Of a stretch of 64,000 nt of DNA, positions 46,412 to 55,900 are shown one piece after another. Each line of letters opens with the position of its first letter. Within the stretch, counting starts at the first letter, position 1. The notes beneath the pieces were generated by a model. The model worked only from the letters and a program-made list of their open reading frames with translations, was not told the DNA's origin and made no database searches. The DNA comes from Nereida sp. MMG025. Its GTDB lineage: Bacteria > Pseudomonadota > Alphaproteobacteria > Rhodobacterales > Rhodobacteraceae. The stretch lies in contig NZ_JAKFZN010000001.1 in NCBI RefSeq assembly GCF_021654165.1, positions 558,001-622,000 on the forward strand, written 5' to 3'. The position numbers were made by a program, and so were the translations under genes.

Positions 46412-47149
46412 CTAGATATTTTGGAACGCAGGGAAAGTCTCAAGCATCCATTGGGCGATGTAGTTCACGCTATCAGTGGCAATCAGCACTGCAAACAAGA
46501 TCATCAGCAGCCCCATCGCCTTTTCAACCTTGGGCAAATGGCGGCGAAACTTTGCAACAAATTTTAAAAACGGCCCGATAAACAAGGATGCCACAACAAA
46601 CGGCGCCGTCATCGCCACGCCGAACACCAGCAAAAGCCCAAGACCTTCCAGCGCCGTGGATTCCGTGCTGGCGGTAAACACCACGGCCGTCAGCACGCCG
46701 CCTACACATGGTGTCCAGCCCGCCGCAAAGGCAAACCCAACCACATAGGCCCCTAGAACCGACATGTTCTGGGTGTCTCCTGCCTCCATCTGAAAGGCGC
46801 GGTTCAAAAACCCGATGCGGATAACCCCCAGAAAATGCAGCCCCATCACAAAAACGATCAGGGCCGCGACAATCCTGAATTCGGTTTGCGCGCTGCGAAA
46901 ACTCTGGCTCAGCCCGAAGGCCGCCGCGCCAAGCAGCACAAAAACCGTGATAATCCCAAGCGAAAACATGATAGAGGCCAAAAACGCCCGCTTTCGCACA
47001 CCGGCAGACAGTTGACCATCACCGCTGATCTCGGACATCGACGCGCCAGCCATATAGCTTAGATAGAACGGGACAATCGGCAAAACGCAGGGCGAAAAGA
47101 ACACGATCAACCCGCCTGCAAGAGCGCTCAGAATGGTTACATCAAACAC
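46412..47149 (-). CDS. soxV: SoxV, CcdA-type thiol transporter
   Basis: About 245 residues with six membrane segments. Redox cysteines are in FFSPCVLPIVPFYLSYMAG and AAGWTPCVGGVL, as in CcdA/DsbD. It passes reductant from cytosolic thioredoxin to SoxW. I chose the GTG at 47149 (AGAGG upstream); a TTG at 47176 would add nine residues. First gene of the minus-strand sox operon, next to the predicted SoxR operator. Confidence 0.94.
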   Translation of the reverse strand: MFDVTILSALAGGLIVFFSPCVLPIVPFYLSYMAGASMSEISGDGQLSAGVRKRAFLASIMFSLGIITVFVLLGAAAFGLSQSFRSAQTEFRIVAALIVFVMGLHFLGVIRIGFLNRAFQMEAGDTQNMSVLGAYVVGFAFAAGWTPCVGGVLTAVVFTASTESTALEGLGLLLVFGVAMTAPFVVASLFIGPFLKFVAKFRRHLPKVEKAMGLLMILFAVLIATDSVNYIAQWMLETFPAFQNI

Positions 47150-47181
47150 CGTTTGGCCTCTCGCACTTGCATTCAACTATA

Positions 47182-47202
47182 TTCAATATATCATATATTG
47201 AA
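47182..47202. promoter_or_regulatory. Predicted SoxR operator in the soxS-soxV gap
   Basis: A perfect inverted repeat: arms TTCAATATAT and ATATATTGAA around a single C. It lies between the divergent soxV (minus) and soxS (plus) starts, 26 bp before soxS, where it can control both promoters. The very AT-rich arms stand out from the surrounding GC-rich DNA. Confidence 0.8.
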
Positions 47203-47228
47203 ACCAGAACGTCAACGGAGCAGGTGGT

Positions 47229-47594
47229 GTGCGGATCAAGTCCCTAGTCTTTTCGGCTCTTTTGGCGGTTACACCCGGTGCGCTATGGTCTGCCGAATTG
47301 ATCATGGTCGAACAGGCGGGATGCCATTGGTGCGCCCAATGGAACGCCGAAATTGGCCCCGCCTACCCCAAAACGGAAGAAGGCCAACGCGCCCCATTGC
47401 GGCGCGTCGATCTGCGGGCCTTGCCAGACGATCTGACCTTCACCTCCACGCCCGTTTTCACCCCTACCTTTGTTCTGGTCCAGGACGGTCAGGAACTTGG
47501 CAGGTTGGAAGGCTACGCTGGTGATGAATTTTTCTGGTTCCTGCTCGGCCAACTTCTGGACGCGCATCCCGAACATACAACGATTGAAAATTAG
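47229..47594 (+). CDS. soxS: SoxS, periplasmic thioredoxin-like protein
   Basis: 121 residues, GTG start, signal peptide RIKSLVFSALLAVTPGALWSA. The active site is CHWC (EQAGCHWCAQWNAEIG) and a cis-proline loop TPTFVLV follows. In Paracoccus SoxS reactivates SoxYZ by reducing it. It is transcribed away from soxV and leads the soxS-soxR-soxT unit. Confidence 0.93.
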   Translation: MRIKSLVFSALLAVTPGALWSAELIMVEQAGCHWCAQWNAEIGPAYPKTEEGQRAPLRRVDLRALPDDLTFTSTPVFTPTFVLVQDGQELGRLEGYAGDEFFWFLLGQLLDAHPEHTTIEN

Positions 47595-47669
47595 GCAACC
47601 GCCAATGACGCGGCGGCACTCACAAGTCCACATGGCAACAAAGATTGCACCACAGAACGCGAACAGGTT

Positions 47670-48041
47670 ATGACACAACAACACCTCAACCTATCACGAG
47701 CGCCGATGTCCCTTCCCGTCCTTCATAAAGATATGTCCGACGATGACATCAATCGCATGATGTCGAGCGCCGATGAAGCCTCTGATTTCCTCAAAGCGAT
47801 CAGCCATCCCGGCCGACTGATGATCCTGTGCCATCTGGCCTCTGGCGAAAAATCGGTCACCGAACTGGAAGAGCTGATGTCCGCGCGGCAAGCCGCCGTA
47901 TCACAACAACTCGCACGGCTGCGCGCAGAAAAACTGGTGACACCGCGCCGCGAAGGGCTGATCATATACTACAGCTTGGCCGACGATCGCGCGATCCAGA
48001 TACTGGATCTGGTTTACGACCTCTTTTGTAAATCGAAATAG
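47670..48041 (+). CDS. soxR: SoxR, ArsR-family repressor with persulfide-sensor cysteines
   Basis: 123-residue winged-helix regulator. The recognition helix region is SARQAAVSQQLARLRAEKLV and the wing REGLIIYYSL. Two cysteines, C54 (LMILCHLASGE) and C120 (VYDLFCKSK), match the pair that forms a tetrasulfide link in the persulfide sensors SqrR and BigR. SoxR represses sox genes until reactive sulfur species appear. The binding sites are the two inverted repeats nearby. The start could also be the ATG at 47706. Confidence 0.93.
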   Translation: MTQQHLNLSRAPMSLPVLHKDMSDDDINRMMSSADEASDFLKAISHPGRLMILCHLASGEKSVTELEELMSARQAAVSQQLARLRAEKLVTPRREGLIIYYSLADDRAIQILDLVYDLFCKSK

Positions 48042-48088
48042 CTGCGCCGTACCGTTCGACACCTGTGAGCCTTGGGAGGGGAGATCAC

Positions 48089-49147
48089 ATGGAGTTTCTG
48101 TCAGATGACTGGGCACTGGCCCTTATCGGTCTGCTCGGCGGGGTTTTGTTGGGACTTGCGGCGCGTTTGGGCCGGTTTTGCACCCTCGGCGCCGTCGAGG
48201 ATTTTTACTACCAAGGCAATGACCGCCGCCTGAAGATGTGGTTTTTGGCAATCGCCGTTGCGGGCCTTTTGAACGCGCTTTTCGTGGCACTTGGCCTGCT
48301 GGATCTCAGCACCACGCTTTATCACCTCGCCCCCTGGTCGCCCCTTGTGGCCATCATCGGCGGGCTGATGTTTGGCTACGGCATGGCACTGGCGGGCAAC
48401 TGCGGGTTCGGCGCGTTGGCCCGCTTTGGCGGCGGCGATCTGCGCGCCTTCGTGATCGTGCTGGTTATGGGCATTGCAGCCTATGTTGCACTCTCAGGTC
48501 CATTGGCCGCCTTTCGGGTGATAGTGACCGATCTGTCCGCCCTGCCCGTGGCCAGCCGCACCCTGCCCGAACTTGGCGCGGCGCACTTGGGCCTGCCCGA
48601 TTGGGCGGGCATCGCGATACTCAGCACAGCTCTGGCGCTTTATGCCTTACGCAGCACCGCCCTTCGCGCCAGCCCAAAGGGCCTTTTTTGGGCCGCCCTC
48701 GTCGGTTTGGCCATCACCAGCGGATGGGTCGGCACCCACTGGATCGCCCAAAACGGCTTTTCCCAAACCCAGACCTTCAGCCACACCTACACCGCCCCCT
48801 TGGGTGAAACGATCCTGTTTTTGATGACATCCAGCGGCGGCGGCCTCAGCTTTGGTGTCGGCTCTGTCATCGGCGTTCTGGCAGGGGCTTTTGCAGGCAG
48901 CCTGATCAAAGGCCACTTCCGATGGGAAGCATGCGAAGACCCGCGCGAATTGGGCCGTCAGGTGCTTGGCGCGTCCCTGATGGGGGTGGGCGCCGTCTTT
49001 GCTCTGGGCTGCACTATCGGCCAAGGCATCTCGGCCATGTCCATCTGGACCTACAGCGCACCACTGGTCCTGGCCGCCATTATCTTCGGCGCCCGCCTCG
49101 GCCTGCGCCACCTGATCGAAGGGTTTGGCCGCACACATGGCGCATAA
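48089..49147 (+). CDS. soxT: YeeE/YedE-family sulfur transporter SoxT (first copy)
   Basis: 352 residues with about nine membrane segments. Cysteine motifs LGRFCTLGAVED, LAGNCGFGALARFGGGDL and ALGCTIGQGISAMS match the thiosulfate-uptake family. The ATG at 48089 follows GGGAGGGGAG. It lies 47 bp after soxR, so the repressor and transporter are likely co-transcribed. The integrase remnant begins directly after its stop codon. Confidence 0.9.
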   Translation: MEFLSDDWALALIGLLGGVLLGLAARLGRFCTLGAVEDFYYQGNDRRLKMWFLAIAVAGLLNALFVALGLLDLSTTLYHLAPWSPLVAIIGGLMFGYGMALAGNCGFGALARFGGGDLRAFVIVLVMGIAAYVALSGPLAAFRVIVTDLSALPVASRTLPELGAAHLGLPDWAGIAILSTALALYALRSTALRASPKGLFWAALVGLAITSGWVGTHWIAQNGFSQTQTFSHTYTAPLGETILFLMTSSGGGLSFGVGSVIGVLAGAFAGSLIKGHFRWEACEDPRELGRQVLGASLMGVGAVFALGCTIGQGISAMSIWTYSAPLVLAAIIFGARLGLRHLIEGFGRTHGA

Positions 49148-49149
49148 GT

Positions 49150-50172
49150 CAGCAACAATACGCCTCTGATCCATCAGCAGAACGCAAAGCGCGACTTTCC
49201 AGCCCGACGATCAAAGAACTGGGAGACCAGTTTTTAAAAGAACACGTCGCGCTGCACTGCAAACCGACAACACACTATGATTACACCAACCTTCTGCAAA
49301 ACGTCGTCTATCCCGCACTGGGTAGCATCAAAGCATCCGAACTTACGTTTGCAGACGTGCAGGCCCTTCATTTGAAACGCGCGGACACCCCTTATCAGGC
49401 CAACCGAACCGTTATGGTCATGTCCAAAATGCTGAATTTGGCCGAAGATTCGGGCATCCGTGCGATGCACTCAAACCCGACACGCCGCATCAAGCGTTAC
49501 CGTGAACTGGAAAAGAAACGCTATCTTAGCGAACCCGAGCAAGAACGCCTTGGGGAAGCGATGTTCACACTTTTACGGACCGGCGAAATCACCACCTATG
49601 TTTTTGCAGCCTTCTATCTTTTGCTCTTAACAAGATGCCGATTGGGAGAAATTCAACGCCTCAAATGGTCATATGTGATGCCCACCCACTTGGATTTACC
49701 CGACAGCAAAACAGGCCGCCGCCGTATTCCCCTCCCCCAAGAAGCACGCACGATCCTCGACAGTCTGGAACGGCGCGACGGGAACCCCAATGTCATTTTG
49801 GGAAGCCACAGCGACGGGTATTACAACGACCTTCAAAAGCCGTGGCGCAAGATCAGGAAAACCGCAGGCCTCGATGACGTGCGCATCCACGACCTGCGCC
49901 ACACCTATGCGTCGATGGTGATGCAAAGCGGCATTGATCCGTTCACGCTCAAGGAAATTCTGGGCCACAAAAACCTATCCACCACCCTACGCTACGCGCA
50001 TCTGGCGGATGATGCCGTGCAAAAAGCGGCTGGCAAGGTCGCTGGACGATTGGCAGCAGCTTTGGGTAGTGTGGCGTGGCGGTTTCTAAACGGAGTTTAT
50101 CATGATGATGTGTCCCCCCGACTTATGGAAAAATGGGAAATCCCTAAAGACCGTTTTGTATGCCTTGGCTGA
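49150..50172 (+). pseudogene. Tyrosine recombinase (integrase), 5'-truncated
   Basis: The frame is open from inside soxT. Integrase-like sequence begins around 49177 (DPSAERKARLSSPTIKELGDQFL), the normal linker after the DUF4102 arm-binding domain. That first domain (about 100 residues) and a start codon are missing. The core-binding domain and the catalytic domain remain, with R in LTRCRLGEIQRLKW, the HxLRH motif in IHDLRHTYASM, HKNLSTTLRYAH and the tyrosine in RYAHL. The catalytic residues are intact but initiation is not; a downstream ATG near 49411 would lose the core-binding domain. Probably inactive. Confidence 0.82.
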
Positions 50173-50770
50173 TAAAACAGAACAGGCTGCTCTTACACAG
50201 CAACAGCAAGGGCTTTTCTCATCTCTGGTGCGGGGCTTTGGAGAAGCAAATTTGAGGGCGCAACAGAAAGGCACCACTTTTACTCAAGAAAACAAAGCGC
50301 AGCTGGAAATCATGCATAATGAGCAAGAAATGACAGCGGCGACTTACAAAAGATTTTTTGAACATGTGAATCAGAACGGTGTTTACATCCTTGGATTTGA
50401 GCCGCCACGCCGCGCAAAGGACGTCCCAATCACTATCGAAAAGACCTTTGACCACAGACACATCGACTGGGACAAAAACGATATTCGAATAGAGGGCTTA
50501 CACTTTGTAGAGGTTCGAATTTGTGAATTGCCAAAAATATCTGTGATCGATCAACCCAAAGTAGGGCGGCCTTCGATGAAACGTGATTTAGAGGAATGCA
50601 TCGACGCATTGTATAAAGAGGGCGCGATTAGCCCTAAAGGCAAACTCGTTGCGCATTTCCCAGTAATTAGGCAGCGACTTTGCATTTCTTTTCCAGAAAA
50701 ATACAGCGACACGACGCCTAGCAACGAGACGATCAGAAATTATTTATCCCGTTATTTCAGTTCTTTTTAG
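50102..50770 (+). CDS. Island protein of unknown function
   Basis: 222 residues, starting at the first of three ATG codons in a row, with GGAG at the right distance. It overlaps the integrase end by 71 bp. It has no signal peptide or membrane segment. The C-terminal 70 residues (GRPSMKRDLEECIDALYKEGAISPKG and then PSNETIRNYLSRYF) have a helical, possibly DNA-binding look. G+C is about 43% in a line I counted, far below the neighbouring sox genes, indicating recent acquisition. I do not recognise the family. Confidence 0.7.
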   Translation: MMMCPPDLWKNGKSLKTVLYALADKTEQAALTQQQQGLFSSLVRGFGEANLRAQQKGTTFTQENKAQLEIMHNEQEMTAATYKRFFEHVNQNGVYILGFEPPRRAKDVPITIEKTFDHRHIDWDKNDIRIEGLHFVEVRICELPKISVIDQPKVGRPSMKRDLEECIDALYKEGAISPKGKLVAHFPVIRQRLCISFPEKYSDTTPSNETIRNYLSRYFSSF

Positions 50771-50791
50771 CACCGCCTTGATGCAATGCGG

Positions 50792-50849
50792 GAAAAACCA
50801 AAAAACAATAAATTAGAAACCAATTTACTGTCATTTTTTTTGGTTTTTC
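50792..50849. repeat. 14-bp-arm inverted repeat in the island
   Basis: Arms GAAAAACCAAAAAA and TTTTTTGGTTTTTC are perfect complements around a 30-nt AT-rich loop. The element fills most of the gap between the orphan gene and the AlpA-like gene. It could be a bidirectional terminator, an operator for the AlpA-like protein, or part of a replication origin. Confidence 0.6.
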
Positions 50850-50900
50850 GCTGGTGCACGTTGACCTCACACTAAGCAACCATGCGAAAAAGAGGTCGAA

Positions 50901-51116
50901 ATGCCAAATACTGCTTTCCCCCCAACCACCCTCGTCGACGAACGCGAGGCAGCGTCGATCCTCTGCTACTCCGTCCGCGCGCTGCAAAATTGGCGGCATC
51001 GCGGCGGCGGGCCTGACTTTGTAAAGGTCTCGGCCCGGTCTGTCCGTTACCGCCGTTCCGATCTGGAAAAATGGATCGCAGACCGCACGGTCAGCAATAC
51101 CTCACAGACCACCTAA
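50901..51116 (+). CDS. AlpA/MerR-like helix-turn-helix protein (excisionase type)
   Basis: 71 residues forming a single winged-helix domain: LVDEREAASILCYSVRALQNWRHRGGGPDFVKVSARSVRYRRSDLEKWI. This is the HTH_17 group, which includes AlpA and many excisionases. AGAGG is upstream. In integrative elements it usually controls excision or the replication gene that follows. A hairpin terminator follows the stop. Confidence 0.88.
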   Translation: MPNTAFPPTTLVDEREAASILCYSVRALQNWRHRGGGPDFVKVSARSVRYRRSDLEKWIADRTVSNTSQTT

Positions 51117-51131
51117 CACACATCAGTTTTA

Positions 51132-51165
51132 CCCCTAGGGCCTTGGCAGGAACCTAGGGGGTTTT
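51132..51165 (+). terminator. Hairpin terminator after the AlpA-like gene
   Basis: Perfect 8-bp stem CCCCTAGG/CCTAGGGG with a 13-nt loop, then GTTTT. The short T-run makes it a moderate terminator. Confidence 0.55.
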
Positions 51166-51255
51166 GGGGCCGAAAGGTTCTCAAACGGGCGCGGGGTTTC
51201 GCGATCTCGCGCCCTTTCTTTGCCTGCCATTAACTCAAACCGAAAGGATTTTCCT

Positions 51256-51477
51256 ATGTCGAAACTACCTGCCCACAAGGTTCGCCTCGGGCTGATCACC
51301 GCAACCATCTGGGACAATGACGGGTTCTACACCGTCGACCTGGCCCGCTCATACAAAGACGCGCAAGGCCAATGGCAAAGCACATCCAGCTTTGGTTATG
51401 CCGATCTGTTGAACCTGTCAAAATGCGCCCAACGCGCCGAAAACTGGATCACAGGAGCCGCCAATGCACCCCGTTAA
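51256..51477 (+). CDS. Small conserved protein upstream of the replication initiator
   Basis: 73 residues from the ATG at 51256 (AAAGGA upstream). The sequence VRLGLITATIWDNDGFYTVDLARSYKDAQGQWQSTSSFGY is beta-rich and resembles small proteins found beside replication genes in mobile elements. An OB-like, ssDNA-related role is possible but is only inference. Its end overlaps the Rep gene by 14 bp, so the two are coupled. Confidence 0.7.
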   Translation: MSKLPAHKVRLGLITATIWDNDGFYTVDLARSYKDAQGQWQSTSSFGYADLLNLSKCAQRAENWITGAANAPR

Positions 51478-52819
51478 TCAAGCCAACGACAACACCATTC
51501 GGCCCCAAAACCCTGCCTGCCCCGTCGGAGACACCGACGAGGCGAAAGGTGGCCAAACCGTCAAACCGAACGGGCAAGAGGGGGTTCTAGTAACACCCCC
51601 TCTCCAGAAATACATGCCACCCGATGGCACCCCTTACACCGTGCTGCACACAGGCTTTGACACCATCCATCTGTCGATAGAAGCCAACCTGCCGCATGAC
51701 ATGTTCGAAACTCTTTTGGCCGAAACGCAAAGGGCCGACGACGATGGCGAACCCGTGCTTACCCACATCAACGGCGTGCAGATGCACGTCAAACCGCACG
51801 GCGGCAAAGGCTATGCGCTATTGTGCAACACGGGGGATTTCGGGGCCGCTTTTGCCTTCAAAACACCAAACGCCAAAGATCCGTGGGGCGTGCGTCTTAT
51901 CATAGGCTCAAAAGCGCTTGCCGTGGGGGACTTGGGACGCGTGCGGGCGCACATCGACCTTGTGTGCGACGCCCTCGGGATCAGGTATGACGACCACCAA
52001 GTCAGCCTGTCGCGTGTCGATATCTGCACAGATATTTGGGCCCCCGACTTCACACTCAACCCACGTCACTTTGTGACCCATAGCAACACGCGACACGGCT
52101 CATATGCGGACAGCGACAGCTTTGCGGTGCATGGCACATCAGGGCGCACCGGATCAGTCACATTGGGCAGTTCCGCCCGCAAGCAAGTGACGATCTACGA
52201 CAAGCGGGCCGAGGTGACCGCCAAGCGCAAAGCCTATTGGTGGACCATCTGGCAAGGCAACATTGACCGCATGATAGCACAAGGCGACCTGCCCCAAGGG
52301 ACCACGTTGGACCCAAAGGACGCCACAGCAAGCCGCATCTGGCATATAGAGTTCAGGGCAGGCAAACCCGCGTTACGTCAATGGGACATCAAAACGTGGT
52401 CCCAACTGTTCACCTGCTATGGGGATTTGGTGCAAAAGATGGGCCTTGCCACGCGCTATGCGGACCCACAGGGCGGCGAAACCAACCGCTCACGGTGGCC
52501 CAATCACCCCATTTGGGAGGTGGCCTTGCACAGCTTTGCACAGGATTTGGCGGAAATGAGGGCCAATGTGGACCCAAGCGCGGTCAAGCAAGTCGACCGC
52601 GCGGCCCACATTGACCTGATCGTCAAACAATCCTTGGGATGCACCGTCACAATCGCAGCTTTGCAGGGTGTAACCTTCGATAACTTGGAAGGGCATATCG
52701 GTAAAACCTGCCAAGTCATGCAGTCCAAATTACGCGCAAATCCCGATCATTACGCAAAACAGCTGCAAAGGGCCAAGGATCGGTATGTGTTCAAAAGCCC
52801 AAGCGATATGCACCGTTAA
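51464..52819 (+). CDS. Replication initiation factor (Rep_trans type)
   Basis: 451 residues. The core (about 55-330) matches replication initiation factors of rolling-circle plasmids and integrative elements: FDTIHLSIEANLP, VSLSRVDICTDIWAPDF, KQVTIYDKRAEVTAKRKAYWWTIW and RIWHIEFRAGKPALRQWDIKTW. The N-terminal 50 residues are polar and poorly conserved in look. The C-terminus is helical. Together with an integrase and AlpA it suggests an element that replicates after excision. No relaxase or transfer gene is visible. Confidence 0.82.
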   Translation: MHPVNQANDNTIRPQNPACPVGDTDEAKGGQTVKPNGQEGVLVTPPLQKYMPPDGTPYTVLHTGFDTIHLSIEANLPHDMFETLLAETQRADDDGEPVLTHINGVQMHVKPHGGKGYALLCNTGDFGAAFAFKTPNAKDPWGVRLIIGSKALAVGDLGRVRAHIDLVCDALGIRYDDHQVSLSRVDICTDIWAPDFTLNPRHFVTHSNTRHGSYADSDSFAVHGTSGRTGSVTLGSSARKQVTIYDKRAEVTAKRKAYWWTIWQGNIDRMIAQGDLPQGTTLDPKDATASRIWHIEFRAGKPALRQWDIKTWSQLFTCYGDLVQKMGLATRYADPQGGETNRSRWPNHPIWEVALHSFAQDLAEMRANVDPSAVKQVDRAAHIDLIVKQSLGCTVTIAALQGVTFDNLEGHIGKTCQVMQSKLRANPDHYAKQLQRAKDRYVFKSPSDMHR

Positions 52820-52831
52820 CCATGCGCAATT

Positions 52832-52859
52832 ACCCCTGAATGCAGCACGTATTCGGGGT
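52832..52859. repeat. Hairpin downstream of the Rep gene
   Basis: Arms ACCCC(T)GAAT and ATTCGGGGT with one bulged T and a 9-nt loop. It lies between the convergent Rep and restriction-modification genes. There is no T-run, so it is a weak terminator or a structural element. Confidence 0.45.
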
Positions 52860-52959
52860 TAATGCCGATCAGACCTGACCGCTCCATCGGCAAAAGCCGT
52901 ATGAGCCAAACCAACAGACATCAGTATCGTCAAACCACGCACCATCCGCATCCGCTTCC

Positions 52960-55900
52960 CTATCGCGCCACCCTATAGGCCCCGTCGCCCGCAGGGGCAG
53001 CCAATCCCAAATCCACCATGCTGGTCAGCAGGTGCTCAACCGTCGCCGCGCGCCCGCGTTTGAAGGACCGCGCGACCTGGGCGGGGGTGGCTGTGTCCAG
53101 ATCGGACAGGGCATCGCGGATGGCGGCGACCTGGTCCATCATATCCTTGGGCCATGCGGGTTTGTCGGCGGTGTCGGCCACACCCATATCCATTTCCTTT
53201 TGATCCTTTGACGCCGCCTGTGCGCCTGTGGGGTTCTGATAGTCGGGACGCAGCCAGCGGATGTGGCCCGCGGCTTCTTCGCGGGCGCGCTCAGTGTTGA
53301 GGTCAACCAGACGGTGCAAAATCTCGTCGTCGGTCAGATCAGTGGGCCAGCCATAGGCATCGGCAACAGCGGCATCTATGCGGTCGTGAATATCGTGCAG
53401 GATGCCGATCAGCCCGTCGTTGTAAATCTCAAGATCACGGCCTTCGATGGGTTCACCCGCACGGCGTTTTTCCAGCACGTTATACATCTGGGTCAGAGTG
53501 AGCGTGGGGTGCTGTTTCTGACGCTCCTTGCGGTGCGCATCCAGTTCCTCGCCCAAAGCACGGAGGGTTTCCTTTTGCGTGTCATTGGGGTCTGGGAAGG
53601 GGAAAGTATTAAAGCATTTTGAATTGTTGTAGACTGGATCATTTCCCACTCCTAGCCAACCTCCAGCGGCCAATGACCATAGTATATGATGTCTTGATGA
53701 AACCACTGCTAGTGACGAAGCCATTTCTAAGGCCAGATTAACGATTGCGCTTTCAGTTACTGTAGCGCTCTCAACAAAGACAAAATTACGGTATTTTGCC
53801 GTTCTCGTCGTGGCTATGAACCGCGTCAGCCCTTTTTTTGCGTTCCTAAATTCGCTTCTAGCTTCTGCGAAAACCCACCAATTATCTCGGTATGACTTGC
53901 GATTGTTTTGCTCTCTTTCTGGCTTCACATGATCAAGTAATTGCTGATAACTACGCGGATATACACTGCGAAGTTTTTCTGGCGAATAGCCAAATGCATC
54001 AATGACGAACCTATAACTGACTCCCGATATTAGATCGCGTCCGTTTTGGTATGGGAAAACCAATTTTTTGTCAGAACCACTCAAGAATGTTCGGGCCTCG
54101 CTTGATGTTAAAAGGAACCCTTGACCACCTAAAGTAACACCTCGATGTGAAAGCCCCTCATTCGCCTTCAGCGCCTTCGCCCCTCCGACATCCGCACCTG
54201 TCCGCAGGTTCGCAAAGACCTTCCCCACTTCCATATCGAAATGCACGACGCGGCCTTCGTCTTCGGTCTCGCCTTTCACCTCATCTGCAATGGTCAGCAA
54301 CCGTCCCTCATGACGACCAAGCTGTGCCACGGTCATGGCAATGCGCACGGCAGCGCCTTGGGCGGCGTCCACCCAAGGGTGATCGGGGATGGCGTAGATC
54401 AGCGACAGGGGTTTCTTGGTATCGCTCAGGTGCGGTTCCAGCACACGGCGGTTGAACGTCTGGCGCAGGGAATTGGTTGTGATAAACCCAAAGCGCCGCG
54501 TGCCCTTGCCCGTCTTGGCGGCATACCCACGCGCAGCCAGCGCTGCTTTTTCCCACCAGAACATCACAAAATCCGCAGATTGCGGCATCTTTTTATAGGC
54601 GGCCCACAGCGCCTCGGCATAGCCATCGCCCAAGGCATCGCGCATCCGTGACGCGCCAATAAACGGCGGATTGCCAACGATGAAATCCGCCTCGGGCCAT
54701 TTGGCGGCGGTGGGTTTGGTGTAGTCATAGACCTGCACCCGCGCGGTCTCGTCAGGGACTTGTTCGCCCGTGACGGGATGGGTTTTGGTGGTGATGCCAT
54801 CCCAACGGGTGACGGGCGTGCCATCCTCGGCCATGCGCGGGGATTTGGCACCGTAGGTCAGCACCGCATCGCGGTTCTCGATATTGTGAAAGTCTTTCAG
54901 CACAGGTTCCGCAGGGGCGGCCTTGCCATAGGTGCGAAAGTGCCATTGCAGATAGCCGATCCACAGCACCAATTCGGCCACACGCGCAGCCCAAGGGTTC
55001 AATTCGATCCCCAGAAAGTTGTGCGGATCAACGGTAAAGCCTGCCATGGCCGGGTTGATCTCATCATCGCCAAGCTCGTCCAGAAGGGCCGTGACCTCGC
55101 CTTCCAGCCGTTTCATCAATTCCAGCGCCACATAAAGGAAGTTGCCAGAGCCACAGGCAGGGTCCAGCACGCGGGTGTCCACCAGTTTGCGATGAAAGCG
55201 GCGCACCTTGTCCAGCGCCTGATGTGTCTGGCCATCCTTGGCAAGCGTATAGGCCGAGGTGCGGGCCGCTTCCCAATCCTTGCGCAGCGGTTCAATGATA
55301 GTAGGCACCACAAGCCGTTCGACATAGGCGCGCGGCGTATAATGCGCGCCAAGTTTATGGCGTTGCCGTTTGTCCAAGGCGCGTTCCAGCAAAGTGCCAA
55401 AGATCGCAGGTTCCACGAATTGCCAGTCCTTACGGGCCGCCCCGATCAACAGGGCAATCTGCGCACTATCAAGGGGCAGCGCCTCTGCATCCGCAAACAA
55501 ACCGCCGTTGAATTTGAGAACCTTTGCTTTCAAGATCGGGGAAAACTTGGCGCCTGTGTTCATATCCCGCCAAAGAGACTCCAAAGCAGGCGCCACATGT
55601 TCAGGGCTGGCCTGCATTTCGATCAACAGGTTCGTGAAACTCTCACGCTGGATCAGGTCTACGTCCTCGGCAAACATCGAAAACAGGCAGCGCATAAGGA
55701 AGGCTGCAACCTTGTCGGGTGCGTGTCCCGAAGCCTCAAACGATTTACCAAGGCGGGCCAGTTGTTCCGATATTTCACGCGTGACGCGCGCGGCAGTTTT
55801 GGACGGATCAAGACTTTGGGGATCGGTCCAAATGGCGCGCAAACGGTCTTGGATCTTTTCGTCGGCAAGATCATCTATGAATATGCGAAACGAATTGCCA

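Noticed and set aside
49130-49210. Direct repeat of the tRNA-Thr 3' end marking the left attachment site
   Set aside because: I compared this stretch with the tRNA 3' end by eye and found no convincing match. The site may have been lost with the integrase N-terminus.
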